A DNA stretch of 64,000 nt, from NCBI RefSeq assembly GCF_030272615.1, contig NC_081409.1:647808468-647872467 (forward strand), given 5' to 3'. Both the position numbers and the translations under genes were made by a program. The DNA comes from Cryptomeria japonica (taxonomy: Eukaryota > Streptophyta > Pinopsida > Cupressales > Cupressaceae). Under the pieces are notes generated by a model, which saw only the letters and a list, made by a program, of their open reading frames with translations, had not been told where the DNA came from and searched no databases. Shown here one piece after another: positions 22,422 through 33,603 of this stretch. Each line of letters begins with the position of its first letter. Within the stretch, counting starts at the first letter, position 1.

Positions 22422-24225
22422 GGTCATATGAACACTACGTGCATATGCAAGCTAAAGTACAGAAAAGTAAACATTATTTGAAAAAGGATATATCCATAAG
22501 TCTATCGAACGAAGCCCCCAGCGGTATCTGCAGTACACAGTTAGGAACCGCACCCTACAAAACACACGTTAGATCACAAAATCACCTAATGCTTACTAAG
22601 GAAGGTGATGAAAATTCGTGGGTAGCTATATGCCCCCCCTGTTTTGGCTTGCTAATTTTAGTGAGTTGAAACAGGGTATCATGTTTACCACTTCGAATTG
22701 TTAAAGAATATTGATGACAAATGCTCACAAGAAGATTTGATATGAGATCAAAAACTAATGGAGAATCATTTGGTAAGAAAGAGGACTAAATCTCAATTCC
22801 AACACAACAAAGAGTGTGAGGATTTGAGAGTTCTCTAACACAAGATGAAGGATGTAAATGGAAACAAAATGCAAAGAGAAGAAAAGAAAGGAAAAAAGCA
22901 TGAATACACACATTGGTGATCCATGAGAAGAATAGTGAGAGAGAAAACATGGACTTCTCGCCCCTAGATCTTGTCTAGGTGATCCATGGGAAAAGGACAT
23001 GGAAAACTAGCCCCCTAGAGTCTGTCTAGGTGATCCATGTAAGGGAGGAGAGTGAGAAAGTCTAGCCTTATGCCGCTAGTTCCACTCAACCTTGTGCATG
23101 TGTGTGTAAGTGAGGTTAGAAGCACCTCATAGGAGTCTATGCCTGAGTATGCTACAACTTGTATATGTATAGTACAAAAGCGTGACATCTCGCTCTAAGA
23201 GTTTGTGCTCTCATTCCGAGAATGACCCATTGCTCAAAAAGTGTAATGTTTATGTCATAAGCAAAGTAGAACAAGGATACCTACCTTCATCACAAAAGAA
23301 GATACCCCAAAAATGCAACAATGTCATAGATCCAAGCAAGAGAGTTTTGCACTCTTTAAGCAAGGATAAGATAGTTGAAAAGGGATATCTTGTAGTATGT
23401 GTAAAGGAGATCCTTAGAGGAGAAGAGATCTTTGTACAAAAGACACCTATCCCCGAGAGGAATTGTCCTAGACAAATATAACATCTTCTAGAATAAGACA
23501 AAGAAGAGAATAAGAATGCAATACTTCCTTCTTTTGCGAGGTGAAAGTGATTCTTAATGAAGTATGACGCTCTTTTTAACCTAATTGGGAGAGTGAATTC
23601 ATTATGGATGTATTTTACCAAGTGCAAAAGAGGTTGTAGTCAAGGACTTACACCTCTTGTAAGAGAGAATCCTTGAACAAACAACAACAAATGCATACAA
23701 GGAATAACATCAAGTAATAAAGTTCACACCATCCACGAAATAGGAAAAAGTGGATCCTTAGATAAAAATAAGGAAAGATCATTGCCTCCCAAGGATAAGG
23801 ACAATGAGAAGGACTTACACAATCTTCTAGGGAGAGATTTAGACATAAGCAAAATGTACTACATACTCACATGACTTCATGCAAGAAAGACATTAGTGTA
23901 TGTAAAATGCTCCTCACAAGAAGTGGGTAGGATAAGAAAGAGAATACACATCTTCTCCCATATCTAGGAAAAGAGGATTCTAAAGAAAAGATGATCAATA
24001 TTTCCACACTATTACCCCAAAGGGAAATTTTAACCATGAAAAGAAGAGATGTATGAAATCACTCTTGTCCCCATAGGAACAAGAGATAACATAGAAAAAT
24101 TAGGCTATTATGTTGCTTCAAAAATATGATTGCACTTGAAATTGTACCATCATGAATGACAATGAGCCCCAAGTAAATGAGCTACCAATGTCACATAATG
24201 ATGAGCAACATAATAGCCATTAATA
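22422..24225 (-). other. Element D 3' non-coding interior
   Basis: About 1.8 kb lies between the end of the D frame and the polypurine tract. Open frames here (for example 23182-23481 on +) have no family signature. A local duplication is present: CTAGATCTTGTCTAGGTGAT at about 22964 and CTAGAGTCTGTCTAGGTGAT at about 23014. In an autonomous gypsy element this is where RT and integrase would be, but none is visible. Confidence 0.5.
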
Positions 24226-25893
24226 TTATTTAAAGACATGATAGACTGAATGAGGTATTTGAATATGACATGCTAAATGCTCAACTATAAGTGAGATCAA
24301 AAACATGTATAAAATGATAAATATTGAAGAAGAAAAGTCACAAGAAATCTTAGAAGAGGGATGAGTGTAATTTATTAGAGCCTTATCCCTGGAGGGAAGG
24401 ACTTTATGATGAATAGGAGATAAAGATTCATAAGTGGATTTAGAAATTTGAGGGGAGTCATAAAGAGATTTGTTCATCGCCAAGATTTCCTTATGGGGGG
24501 AATGAGAGTTGACAGAAGTAGAAGATGATTTAGTTGAAGTGAGATCATCATCACTACTAAATATAGCATTCACATTGAGAGATGGCCTTTTAGATGCTTT
24601 AGTGGGCTTAGAAAGATTATATCCAAGTCCAAATGAATATTCATGCATGTTATGTTCTAAAGGAACTTTAATTCCTTGTTCATTTGTGCCACAACCATTT
24701 CCACTATAGCCACTCTTAGCCAAAATGTGAAAACCACGACCATGAAGGGATGCCAAATCAGAGAGGGATGGTGATGCCCCATAGGTCTCAGTGCTATTTG
24801 TATTAGAGGAAGATGTTGAAGAGTTATTTGAATCGGAGGTAGCCACAAAGTTGTTACTGAATTGCTTAGATAAAGTGGGCTTCTCTTTAGTTTCTTCCTT
24901 AGATTTTCCCTTCTCAATCTTAGGCACTCTATATTCTCCTACAAAAGTAGGGTTAAAGTCTAAAGATCCCCAATCATCATCCAAGAGAGCCTTTTCGGGA
25001 GAAAAGATATCTTTGGGAGAAGATTCTGATTGAGTAGAAGGATCAAGAGTACTAGAGGGGACAAAATCCTTAAAGGAAGTAGATGCATTTGAAGTGGTAG
25101 AAGGATTGGAAGTAGTTGAACAAGAAGATCCAGTTCGTAATGGTTCTTGAAGATTAGTATCAGCTAGCAAAGTGTATGTTATATTGTCATAAATGAATTT
25201 GACTCGCCCATGCAAAGTTGAGGGGACAGCTTGCATACTATGAAGCCAAGGTCTCCCTAATAGAAGATTGTAAGTCAAATTACCAGAGATGACATGAATA
25301 GGTGTAGGTAAAGTAATAGGACCTACTATAATAGGTAAGATTATGATACCCAAACACTCTTTACCAACATTATCAAAGCCTCAAATAGAAATAGAAGAAC
25401 GTTTAATGAAAGAATGATTCACATTAAGCCTGTCCAATAAATCAATACTACAAACATTAAGGTCAGATCCATTGTCCACAAGGGTTCATCTTATAGCACT
25501 TTCATTGATAATAACTACAATCATAAGAGGATCATATTGATTTTGAATTTCATGAGAAGGTAACTCATCTTGTGTGAACATAATTTGAGCTTTGGGTTTG
25601 CTTGTAGAATCAATCAGGGAAGCCATGTTATTATTATTATTATTAGGTGTCATTGCAAGTGGGACATCTAAATTTTTTAAGGCATCTTGTAACATCCCAT
25701 GATAGGCAGTTGAAGTTTGAACTAAATCCCAAATAGAAATCTTTGCCGGAGTAGTTTTAAGTTGTTCAATAAGATCATAGTCCTTACTAAGCATTTGTGA
25801 AATACGTGGAGCTTGCGGAAGAATTGGTTGAGGATTAGGAAGAGAAACTGGAGTAACAGGAGGAGGATTAGGCTGCCTATTATTTCTAGTATT
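24226..25893 (-). pseudogene. Element D protease and G-patch region
   Basis: Read on minus, 25893-25486 holds the linker (SKDYDLIEQLKTTPAKISI, about 25785) and the pre-protease block (QNQYDPLMIVVIINESAIR). A TGA at about 25486 interrupts just before the active site, which reads VDNGSDLNVC. The usual DTG is DNG here. A second TGA lies near 25379. From 25353 the frame is open for 375 residues: the conserved LLLGRPWLHSMQ block (residues about 30-41), the linker DDWGSLDFNP and FVGEYRVP, then the G-patch-like GRGFHILAKSGYSGNGCG (residues about 204-221). Both stops can be explained by CGA to TGA changes. Order and motifs match element 1. Confidence 0.75.
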
Positions 25894-25898
25894 ATAAG

Positions 25899-27172
25899 TG
25901 TAAAGCGGAAAATCGTGAGCGAACCCTAAGTGTTCCCCCCACCACTCCGAGGAGAGGGGAAGGAGGTCACTAGGGTTGACGGTTTTCACTTAGGGGAGAC
26001 TTTACATTCAAAAGAGGGATTGAAACCCACAAGATCCAATCCCACACAATGCAAGACTAGATTCTAAGTGAGTTTCAAGGGTTGAGACATCAAGGATACC
26101 CTCTTTTGTAAAGATTGTAGATAGAAGGATTAAGCTAGGAACGCATGAAAAGTGAGAAAGATTCACTTATAAACAGAGATAGGAATATAGGATGAAGCTG
26201 CGGACCTGGAATTAGTAGTAAAATGTCAAGATGACACTGTCCTACAAATTTGAGCAAAAGTTGATGGGACGATGGCGCTCGACGTGCACACGGTCCTCCG
26301 AAAAATCCGCGAAACGAAGGGGGATCTGTTCGTCTCTGCACAAGGATTCCAGATCTTCAATTACAACCGCGTACCTGCAACCTACACACAGAAAAGCGAG
26401 GACGATTTGGGGGTTAGGGATTAGGGGTTTTCCCTTAGGTCAAACCCCAGTTTTGGAATCAACCAAGAAATGAGAAATGCTGTGAATGTAAATGATTGTA
26501 ATGTAAACAAGTACTTGATACCTTGTTGTAAGAATGTTTGTATTCTTACATGTGAAGGTGTAAATGTTGTTGTATGTTGTATGTTGTATGTGATCTCCTC
26601 TTCAATGGTTGAATCCTTGTCTTGAATGCAACACTTAGCCTTGAATGGAGACTTAGAATGATCGATTGCTTGAAGGAATAATTGAATGCTTGAATGCTTG
26701 AATGCTTGAATATCGTTTCCGCCTCTTGTACACATATGTCCTTCCTCTTTTCATCTACCCAAAATGGGAGAGGAAATGTAGTTTATATACTTGTCAATTA
26801 GGGTTAAAAGACTGATTTTTCTGACCTTAGGCCAACCAGGAAAGGTTATTTTCCAATTTGCAAACTTAAAGACTCGAGACCCAAAAGAGACCGGGCCCAA
26901 AAATAGGGCCAGGGACCAGGGCGCTGGGCGCCATGGTCTTGGGGGACCAGGGCACTGGGCGCCCTAGTCCTGAAGGACTAGGGCACTGGGCGCCATGGTC
27001 CCACCTCCAGGGATAGCAGGGTGCAAGGAGGATCAGGCCAGGGTGCTGAAAAATGCATTTTTTGATGTCATGAACAAGTTTTGGGGTCTCCATTCAGGTT
27101 TAGTGTTGCGTCGTCGTCATGAAGACCCAAATGCGGTCAAAATTGCAAGTGTTGCAATTTTAGGATGCTACA
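25899..27172 (-). mobile_element. Solo LTR of the A family inside element D
   Basis: A 1274-bp copy of the A LTR in minus orientation, starting TGTAGCATCC (at 27172) and ending CTTTACA (at 25899). It is flanked by the perfect 5-bp duplication ATAAG at 25894-25898 and 27173-27177. It has no interior, so it arose by LTR-LTR recombination. The D reading frame runs on across the site when the insert and one duplication copy are removed. It contains three hairpin units (26913, 26944, 26975). Confidence 0.93.
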
Positions 27173-27177
27173 ATAAG

Positions 27178-27820
27178 TATGGGCAACCGCATTATAACTC
27201 TCTCTAGTTAATTTCTTGGCATAACTATAAGGACTTATAGGTTTTCTTTCTTGCACAGTGATGATAGGTTTATTCGGAGTAAGAAAGGAATCATGACCAT
27301 ACCCTCCTTGGACAGTAAGGAGAGGTGATTTAGGAACTTGAAAGGTGGGAGAAGGATAAGCACCTTGGACTTCAAAGAGAGGCTTATTATGCTCATTCAG
27401 GTTTATCATGTTAACTAATTTAGAAGTTTTGTTCTTGCCTAAAGATTTCGATAAAGCCACAAAGTCATCAAGAGCATCATCCAACAAAGCATGATCATAT
27501 CTATTAAAAGGTTTATCTTTTGATTCAAAAGGAGACATCTCTTCATAGAGGGGATCATTGAAAACAACCATGTTACTAGATTTAGTGGAAGAGTTGATAG
27601 GAATGTACCCTTGAGAGGAATCATTTGACTTATCTTTCTCATCACACCGAAATGGCATAGTAACAATGTTTATGAGTTTTTGGTAAAATGAAGGTCTGGT
27701 ATCTTTAGGGTTCAAAAACTCATCTAAAGCTTCATCTAATTCATCTTGGCTATACTCATTATCAACATAATTGCATACATCATCATAAATATGAATATCT
27801 TGCAAATAAAAATCTGACAT
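27178..27820 (-). pseudogene. Element D N-terminal polyprotein region
   Basis: The frame starts with Met at 27820 (MSDFYLQDIHIYDDVCNYVD) and is open to the solo LTR insertion at 27177. It is acidic (SQDELDEALDEFLNPKD) and later has three spaced QVQG-like repeats (EVQGAYPSPTF, TVQGGYGHDSF, TVQERKP). There is no capsid or zinc knuckle I recognise. Its place between primer site and protease is where gag would stand. It is continuous in sense with 25893-24226 and is broken only by the later insertion and by stops downstream. Element 1 has a comparable acidic segment at 7182-7529. Confidence 0.6.
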
Positions 27821-28000
27821 TTTGAAATAAAAATTGCATAAAACCTAAACACACAATGCAAAGAAACAAAAAAACACACTCTTTCTTTTCCTTCTTTTTT
27901 TTTTCTTTTTTTTTTTTTAATGAAAAAAATGAATCTTAAATGAAACACACTAAATCTAGATCTAGATCTAACAAATGCAATGCAAGAGAAAGCAATAATA
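27821..28000 (-). other. Element D leader
   Basis: The leader lies between the primer site and the first Met, with a long A-rich run on minus (a T-rich run on + at 27890-27918). No other structure is seen. Confidence 0.5.
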
Positions 28001-28020
28001 GTTTCATGTCGGGTTCACCA
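28001..28020 (-). promoter_or_regulatory. Element D primer-binding site
   Basis: On minus TGGTGAACCCGACATGAAAC lies three bases from the 5' LTR edge at 28024. It matches the site type of A, E and element 1. Confidence 0.75.
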
Positions 28021-28023
28021 AAA

Positions 28024-29684
28024 TGTGTAAGGAAAAAAAGCAAGACTAGGCTAATATGCCGTAATCCTACCTTTTGACACACATTGTGGAATATGAAAGA
28101 GCCTAGAGGTATCACACATTTGACTACTTCTTTTTGTGGAAGAGAGAGCCACAGGCTACCTATTAGGGTTTCTATTCCTTTGTTGTAATTGAAAGATAAA
28201 ATGATGCAAGTTCAATTCCTAACCCCAAAGTGCAAGTATGAAGTAATAACAAGATTGCAAAATTGAGATTAAACAATGGAAAGCTGTAAACACAAGGACA
28301 AGACAAGAATGCAGATGCGCACCCAGAGTTAAAATCTGAGTGAAAATGTTCAGGATGGGGGCGCAGGCGCCACTGTCCTGATACTACTCCTGAAATTGTT
28401 GTTTTGCAACATGAAAAGCTGTCAGAAAATGCTGAAACTTGCTGTCTGACTGAAGGACCAGGGCGCCCAGCACCACTGTCCTAGGGACCAGGGCACCCAG
28501 CACCCCTATCCTGGCAGGACCAAGGCGCCCCATGCCCCTATCCTGGTCTTTTGCCCTGAAATTTGGTGTGTAGATCAGTTTCTATCTGCTTCTGTCGGAT
28601 CTGCAACTTGCGACATCGTCCGAATCCCAAAATCTGCACTTATATCTAAAAAGGTATGGTGGGAAGCTATATAGGGTTTTGCCTTAGTCAAACCCCCGCT
28701 TTGGTGATTTCCACCTCCACGAATAGCCAAGTTGTATTGTAAAAGTAGTGTGTGTGTAGACCTTGTGTGTGTGCAAGATCCTAAAATGCAAGTAAGCAAA
28801 CTAGAGCAACCTAGAAAGTAAAACCTAATTGCTTGTAAATGATAATGTAAATGCTCCAAATCAAGATGCAAAGTGATCTAAAGCATGAATACAAATGATA
28901 TAATGAGGCTTATGCAAAGACATGAAAACAACATGAAATCATACCCAACCCCAAGGGAGGGGTACAAGCCAATCTTCAGTCGGTGATCCCTTATTGCTCT
29001 TTAATGCCTTCAAAGCCCTAAATGGATGAATGAAATTGATGAATGCTTGATGGATGGATGTTGAATTTTATTGAAGTCTTTCAAAGATCTGCTCTTTCGC
29101 TGCATAGAAAGTCCCTGAAACCAAATTTCCTCCTTTTCAAATGAAGAAAGAGAGCTCTTTTATATGAAACCCTAGGTCTTAATTTCAACTTTTGGCCGGC
29201 CTAGAGATTGAATCTCCTGCCAATTTCTTGGGGTTAAGCTTTATTTTATGATTGGATTGCGCTCCTAAAATTTTGGGAAAAATGTCCGGGACCATTTGCA
29301 CTCCAGGCGCCATGGTCTCGACAACTTTTCACCAAATTTTCAGGGCCATCGGATATGATGATTTTAGAGTGAATCCCGAAGTTATAGGTGATTTCAAGAT
29401 GTTTTGACCCCCAAAATCAAGCCCCCAAGTTCAAAATAGGACCTAATTAGGGTTTTTGATTAAATGATGTATTGGAGGAATAAAATGAAAAGGGCACACT
29501 TTAATGAAAGGGCCCAACTTTATGATGTGGAAGATGATGAAATAGAACCTTAGACCTACTTAATTTAATTAATTAAGTGCTAAAGGGAAAATGCGATGCA
29601 AAGTGCAAGATGCGCCAAGGCGGGAGCTAAACCAAGTGTGAAATTGTACCCCTTTAGCAAGTGCGTACAATTTTCGACGCTACA
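28024..29684 (-). repeat. Element D 5' LTR
   Basis: A 1661-bp partner of 20759-22403. Hairpin units are at 28455, 28485 and 28517, and the module GGGACCATTTGCACTCC is at 29288-29320. It starts TGTAGCGTCG on minus at 29684. Confidence 0.9.
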
Positions 29685-29689
29685 AAGAT

Positions 29690-29977
29690 CATTAACCAGA
29701 AATCAAAAATACATAATATCTCTCACTCCAAAGTAATAATCTCTCCCCCTAGGAATAATATGTGTTATCCATTTGTTTTTCCATATCAATCTCTCCCCCT
29801 TTGACATCAAATGCCAAAGCAATACAAAACCAAAAACAATTAGTTCAAAGAACTTATCACAAAATACCAACTCATTCAATATACCAACTACTCCCCCTGA
29901 GAAGTAGCTCTCATCAAAGCCAGAATAAAATATTTCTCTATTAATTCTGTCAATTGATGACAAACATCAACTGTCTA
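29690..29977 (-). other. Copia 3' untranslated tail, right part
   Basis: It lies between the D insertion and the end of the Copia polyprotein. There is no gene. Runs of CTCCCCCT on + give purine-rich tracts on minus, compatible with extra priming tracts. Confidence 0.5.
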
Positions 29978-31608
29978 GGTCTCTACTGGTGGGGGTAGGA
30001 CTCCAAGTTGCTCTCTAAGATACTCAAATGGTTCCTTAGGCAAAGGCTTTGTAAAAGTATCTGCAATCTACTCTTTAGTATTCACTTAAACAAATTTCAC
30101 TTCTTTTGCTTCAACATTCTCCTTTAGAAAGTTCAGTTTGATAGAAACATGTTTAGTTTTAGAATGAAGTACTGGGTTCTTTGATATATCAATTGTTGTT
30201 GTATTGTCACAGTAAATAGTTATAGGTTCCTTGCAATTTACGTTTATGTCCTTCAACATTTGCTTGATCCATAGTACCTATGTACAATTAGTTGCTGCTG
30301 CAAAATATTCTGATTCTGCTGTTGATAAACTTGTACAACTTTGTTTCTTGCTCAACCATGAAATTAATCTGCTGCCAAGAAAAAATGCTCCGCCGGTGGT
30401 ACTTTTTCTATCATCCACATCTCCTGCCCAATTAGCATCTATGTATGCACGTAAGTCAAATTTTTCATCTCTAGGATACCATAAACCAAGATTTGTAGTG
30501 CCTTGTAGGTACTAGAAAATCCTTTTCACTACTGATTCATGATTTTCTTTATGATTACTCTGAAATACTGAAACAATACATACTACATTCATAATATTAG
30601 GTCTTGTTTGTGTCAAATACAGTAAACCTCCTATCATAGATTTGTATCTAGTTAGATTAACAAGTGTAGATTCTTCTTTCAAAGATAATTTATCATTTGT
30701 AGTCATAGGTGTGCTTACCGGTTTACAATTCTCCATGCCAAATTTCTTTAGTAATTCCTTCAAGTACTTAGATTGACATAGGAATATACCTTTATCGGTC
30801 TGTGAAATCTGCAATCCTAAAAAGAATTTTATCTCTCCAATCATAGACATTTCAAATTTTTGCTGCATTTTGTTAGAAAAGTCTTTACACAAACCACTTC
30901 TCCTCCAAAGATTATATCATCAACAAAAACTTCAATAACCAAGATGTCATCATTAGTTACTTTGTAGTATAGATTGATGTCTGCATTACCTTTTGTGTAA
31001 CCAAGCTTCAAAAGATATTTGTCCAATCTTGCATACCAAGCTCTAGGAGATTGTTTCAATCCATATAAAGCTTTCCTTAACCTGCAAACCATGTCTTTGT
31101 TATATGTCAAATAAAATCCATTAGGTTGCTCAATGTAAACTTCTTCTTCAAGATCTCCATTTAGAAATGCACATTTAACATCCATTTGATACACTTTATA
31201 GTTTTTGTGTGCTACAAAAGCCAATAAAAGTCTTACTACCTCAATTCTAGCTACCGGTACAAAGGTTTCATTGTAATCAATTCCTTCTTTCTGAGAATAT
31301 CCTTTACACACCAATCTTGCTTTGTTTCTGATTACAATGTCATCTTCATTAAGTTTATTTCTGAAAATCCATTTAGTTCCAATTACATTTTTGTCTTTAG
31401 GCTAGGGAACTAATGACCAAGTGTTATTCCTTTCTATTTGTTCCAATTCATCTTCCATTGCTTTAATCGAATATTTATCTTCACATGCCTCATTAACTGA
31501 TGTAGGTTCAATTTGAGAAATAAGACATACCTCCTCATTTGCCAATCTTCCTCTAGTCATAACTCCTTGAAATTTGTTTCCAATTATCTGATCTTTAGAA
31601 TGATTCAA
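29978..31608 (-). pseudogene. Copia reverse transcriptase and RNase H
   Basis: On minus the region starts with the pre-RT block (31608-31402: AMEDELEQIERNNTWSLVP). RT follows in 31314-30841 ([54 protein letters not shown], catalytic EVFVDDIIF) and, after a frame change near 30870, in 30892-30512 (KFFLGLQISQTDKGIFLCQ, YKSMIGGLLYLTQTRPNI). RNase H follows to about 29978, with DANWAGDVDDRKST, STAESEYFAA and the usual C-terminal FTKPLPKEPFEYLREQLGV. A handful of stops and one shift make it non-functional. FVDD replaces the more common YVDD. Confidence 0.92.
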
Positions 31609-31624
31609 TCTTACATACTAGGGT

Positions 31625-32348
31625 GTTTTTGCTTGTTGTTGTTCCTCAGTGACTGTTGAATCTCCAGATGATGCCAATGTAACTAGATCACCATTTTGTA
31701 CTGGTGTATTCATAGTAGGTTCATTTGTGATTAACTCTATTTCAGGTCCAAAGTCTGTGTACCTTGAATTTCCTCTAAACTGTTCATCAATCTTCACATT
31801 TGCACTCTCAACAATTTTCTGCAATCTCTTGTTAAAACATCTATATGCCTTGCTCTTAGATGAATAACCAAGAAATATTCCTTCATCACTTCTAGGATCA
31901 AATTTGCCAATAAACTCATCTCTTCTAATATAACATTTACTTCCAAATATTCTGAAATATTTAAGAGTAGGAGTATTACCAAACTATAGTTCATGTGGGG
32001 TCTTACCGGTTTCTCCTCTGATGTGAACTCTATTGAATGTATAAACAACTGTATTGACTGCTTCTCTCTAGTATATATGAGGTAGATTTGCTTATTATAT
32101 CATACTTCTGGCTGCATCCAAGATAGTTCTATTTTTCCTTTCCACAACTCCATTCTACTGGGGTGTCTGGGGTGCTGACAATTGTCTTCTTATCCCATTC
32201 ACTTCACAGAATGTATTAAATTCCTTAGATGTGAACTCACCTCCTTTATATGATCTCAAACATTTTATTTTCTCACCGGTTTCATTTTCTACCATCACCT
32301 TGAATAGTTTGAATTTCCCAAATGCTTCAGATTTTTCTCTGAGAAAAG
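31625..32348 (-). pseudogene. Copia integrase, C-terminal segment
   Basis: On minus, starting at the A insertion, the frame reads the integrase core (REKSEAFGKFKLFKVMVENE, YKGGEFTSKEFNTFCEVNGI, then HGIRRQ-like and TPQ). It continues through a region with the conserved Lys- and Arg-rich C-terminal text (FGSKCYIRRDE-like near 31940-31900, KGIFLGYSSKSKAYR-like near 31870). Stops interrupt it. The N-terminal half lies across the insertion at 40381-40219. A single 5-bp target duplication accounts for the break. Confidence 0.85.
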
Positions 32349-32520
32349 TGTAGCGTCCTAAAATTCTGACACTTGCAATTTCGACTGCATTTGGGTCTTC
32401 ACGATGGCGATGCAACATGGAACCTGAATGGAGACCCCGAAACCTGTTTATGACATCAAAAACTGCATTTTTCAGCACCTTGGCATGATCCCTCCTTGCA
32501 CCCTACTGTCCTAGGAGGTG

Positions 32521-32578
32521 GGACCATGGCGCCCAGTGCCCTAGTCCCCCAGGACCATGGCACCCAGTGCCCTGGTCC
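32521..32578 (+). repeat. GC-rich hairpin units in A 5' LTR (two copies)
   Basis: Two 27-bp units with GGACCATGG starts and GTCC ends, spaced 31 bp. Arms GGACCATGGCGC and GTGCCCTAGTCC can pair around a CCA loop with few mismatches. The 3' LTR has three such units. Confidence 0.8.
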
Positions 32579-32700
32579 CTGGCCCTATTTTGGGCCCGGT
32601 CTCTTTTGGGCCTCGGGTCTTTAAGTTTGCAAATTGGAAAATAAGGTTGCTATGTCGGCCCAAGGTCAGAAAAATCAGTCTATCAGCCCTAATTGACAAG

Positions 32701-32708
32701 TATATAAA
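32701..32708 (+). promoter_or_regulatory. Candidate TATA box of A 5' LTR
   Basis: TATATAAA at mid-LTR, conserved in the 3' LTR (39327-39334) and, in reverse, in the solo LTR (about 26779-26786). Confidence 0.6.
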
Positions 32709-33584
32709 CTACATTTCCTCTCCCATTTTAAGGAGGGAAGGACATATGTGTACAAGACACGGAAATGATATTCAAACATTCAAGCATTTAGGCATTCAAG
32801 CATTCCTTCAAGCAATTGATCATTCTAAGTCTCCATTCAAGGCTAAGTGTTGCATTCAAGACAAGGATTCAACCATTGAAGAGGAGATCACATATCACTT
32901 ACAACTTACAACATACAACAACATTTACACCTTCGCATGTAAGAATACAAACATTCTTACAACAAGGTATCAGTACTTGTTTACATTAGAATCATTTGCA
33001 TTTACAACATTCTCATTTCTTGGTTAATTCCAAAACCAGGGTTTGACCTAAGGGCAAACCCCTAATCCCTAACCCCCCAATCATCCTCTCTTTTCTGTGT
33101 GTAGGTTGCAGGTACACGGCTGTAATTGAAGATCTGGAATCCTTGTGCAGAGACGAACAGATCCCCCTTCGTTTCGCGGATTTTCCGGAGGACCATGTGC
33201 ACGCCAGGCGCCATCGTCTCGTCAACTTTCGCTCAAATTTGCAGGACAGCATCGTCTCGACATTTTACTACTAATTCTAGGTCTGCAGCCTCATCCTATA
33301 TTCCTATCTCTGTTTATAAGTGAATCTTTCTCACTTTACATGCATTCCTAGCTCAATCCTTCTATCTACATTCTTTACAAAAGAGGGTAGCCTTGCTGTC
33401 ACAACCCTTGAAACTCATTTAGAATCCAATCTTGCATTGTGTGGGATTGGATCTTGTGGGTTTCAACCCCTCTTTTGAATGTAAAGTCTCCCCTAAGTGA
33501 AAACCATCAACCCTAGTGACCTCCTTTCTCTCTCCTTGGAGTGGTGGGGGGAACACCTAGGGTTCGATTTTTTGCTTTACATTT

Positions 33585-33603
33585 TGGTGAACCTGACGTG
33601 AAC
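33585..33603 (+). promoter_or_regulatory. Element A primer-binding site
   Basis: TGGTGAACCTGACGTGAAC starts four bases after the LTR end. It shares its type with D, E and element 1. The tRNA is not identified. Confidence 0.75.

Larger units (their letters stand above)
20759..29684 (-). mobile_element. Element D: RT-less Ty3/gypsy-type LTR element
   Basis: A minus-strand element with LTRs 28024-29684 (5', 1661 bp) and 20759-22403 (3', 1645 bp), closely alike. Tips on minus are TGTAGC and TTACACA. Flanks GAGAT (20754-20758) and AAGAT (29685-29689) are a 5-bp duplication with one mismatch. The primer site (TGGTGAACCCGACATGAAAC) and polypurine tract are intact. The interior has one long broken frame encoding an N-terminal region, protease and G-patch, with no RT or integrase. 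A solo LTR of the A family lies inside it. Without that insertion D is about 7.6 kb. It is inserted in the 3' tail of the Copia element. Confidence 0.88.
32349..33581 (+). repeat. Element A 5' LTR
   Basis: A 1233-bp LTR. By eye the first 200 or so bases differ from the 3' LTR at about 10 positions. It has a TATATAAA box at 32701 and two hairpin units (32521, 32552). Confidence 0.93.

Noticed and set aside
22439-23627. Open frames in the D 3' interior (22439-22669, 23182-23481, 23250-23627)
   Set aside because: No family signature, both strands overlap, and composition looks like non-coding DNA.
27890-27918. Poly(T) stretch as a poly(A) tail of a reverse-inserted retroposon
   Set aside because: It lies inside the D leader between primer site and first Met, with no target duplication around it.
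32155-32478. Minus-strand frame joining A LTR text to Copia integrase text
   Set aside because: It is a chimeric reading across the insertion junction and not a gene.
32557-33027. 156-residue open frame in the A 5' LTR, also present at 39183-39653
   Set aside because: It is kept in both LTRs because they are copies of each other. It spans the TATA box and leader, has no domain, and is broken in the solo LTR.
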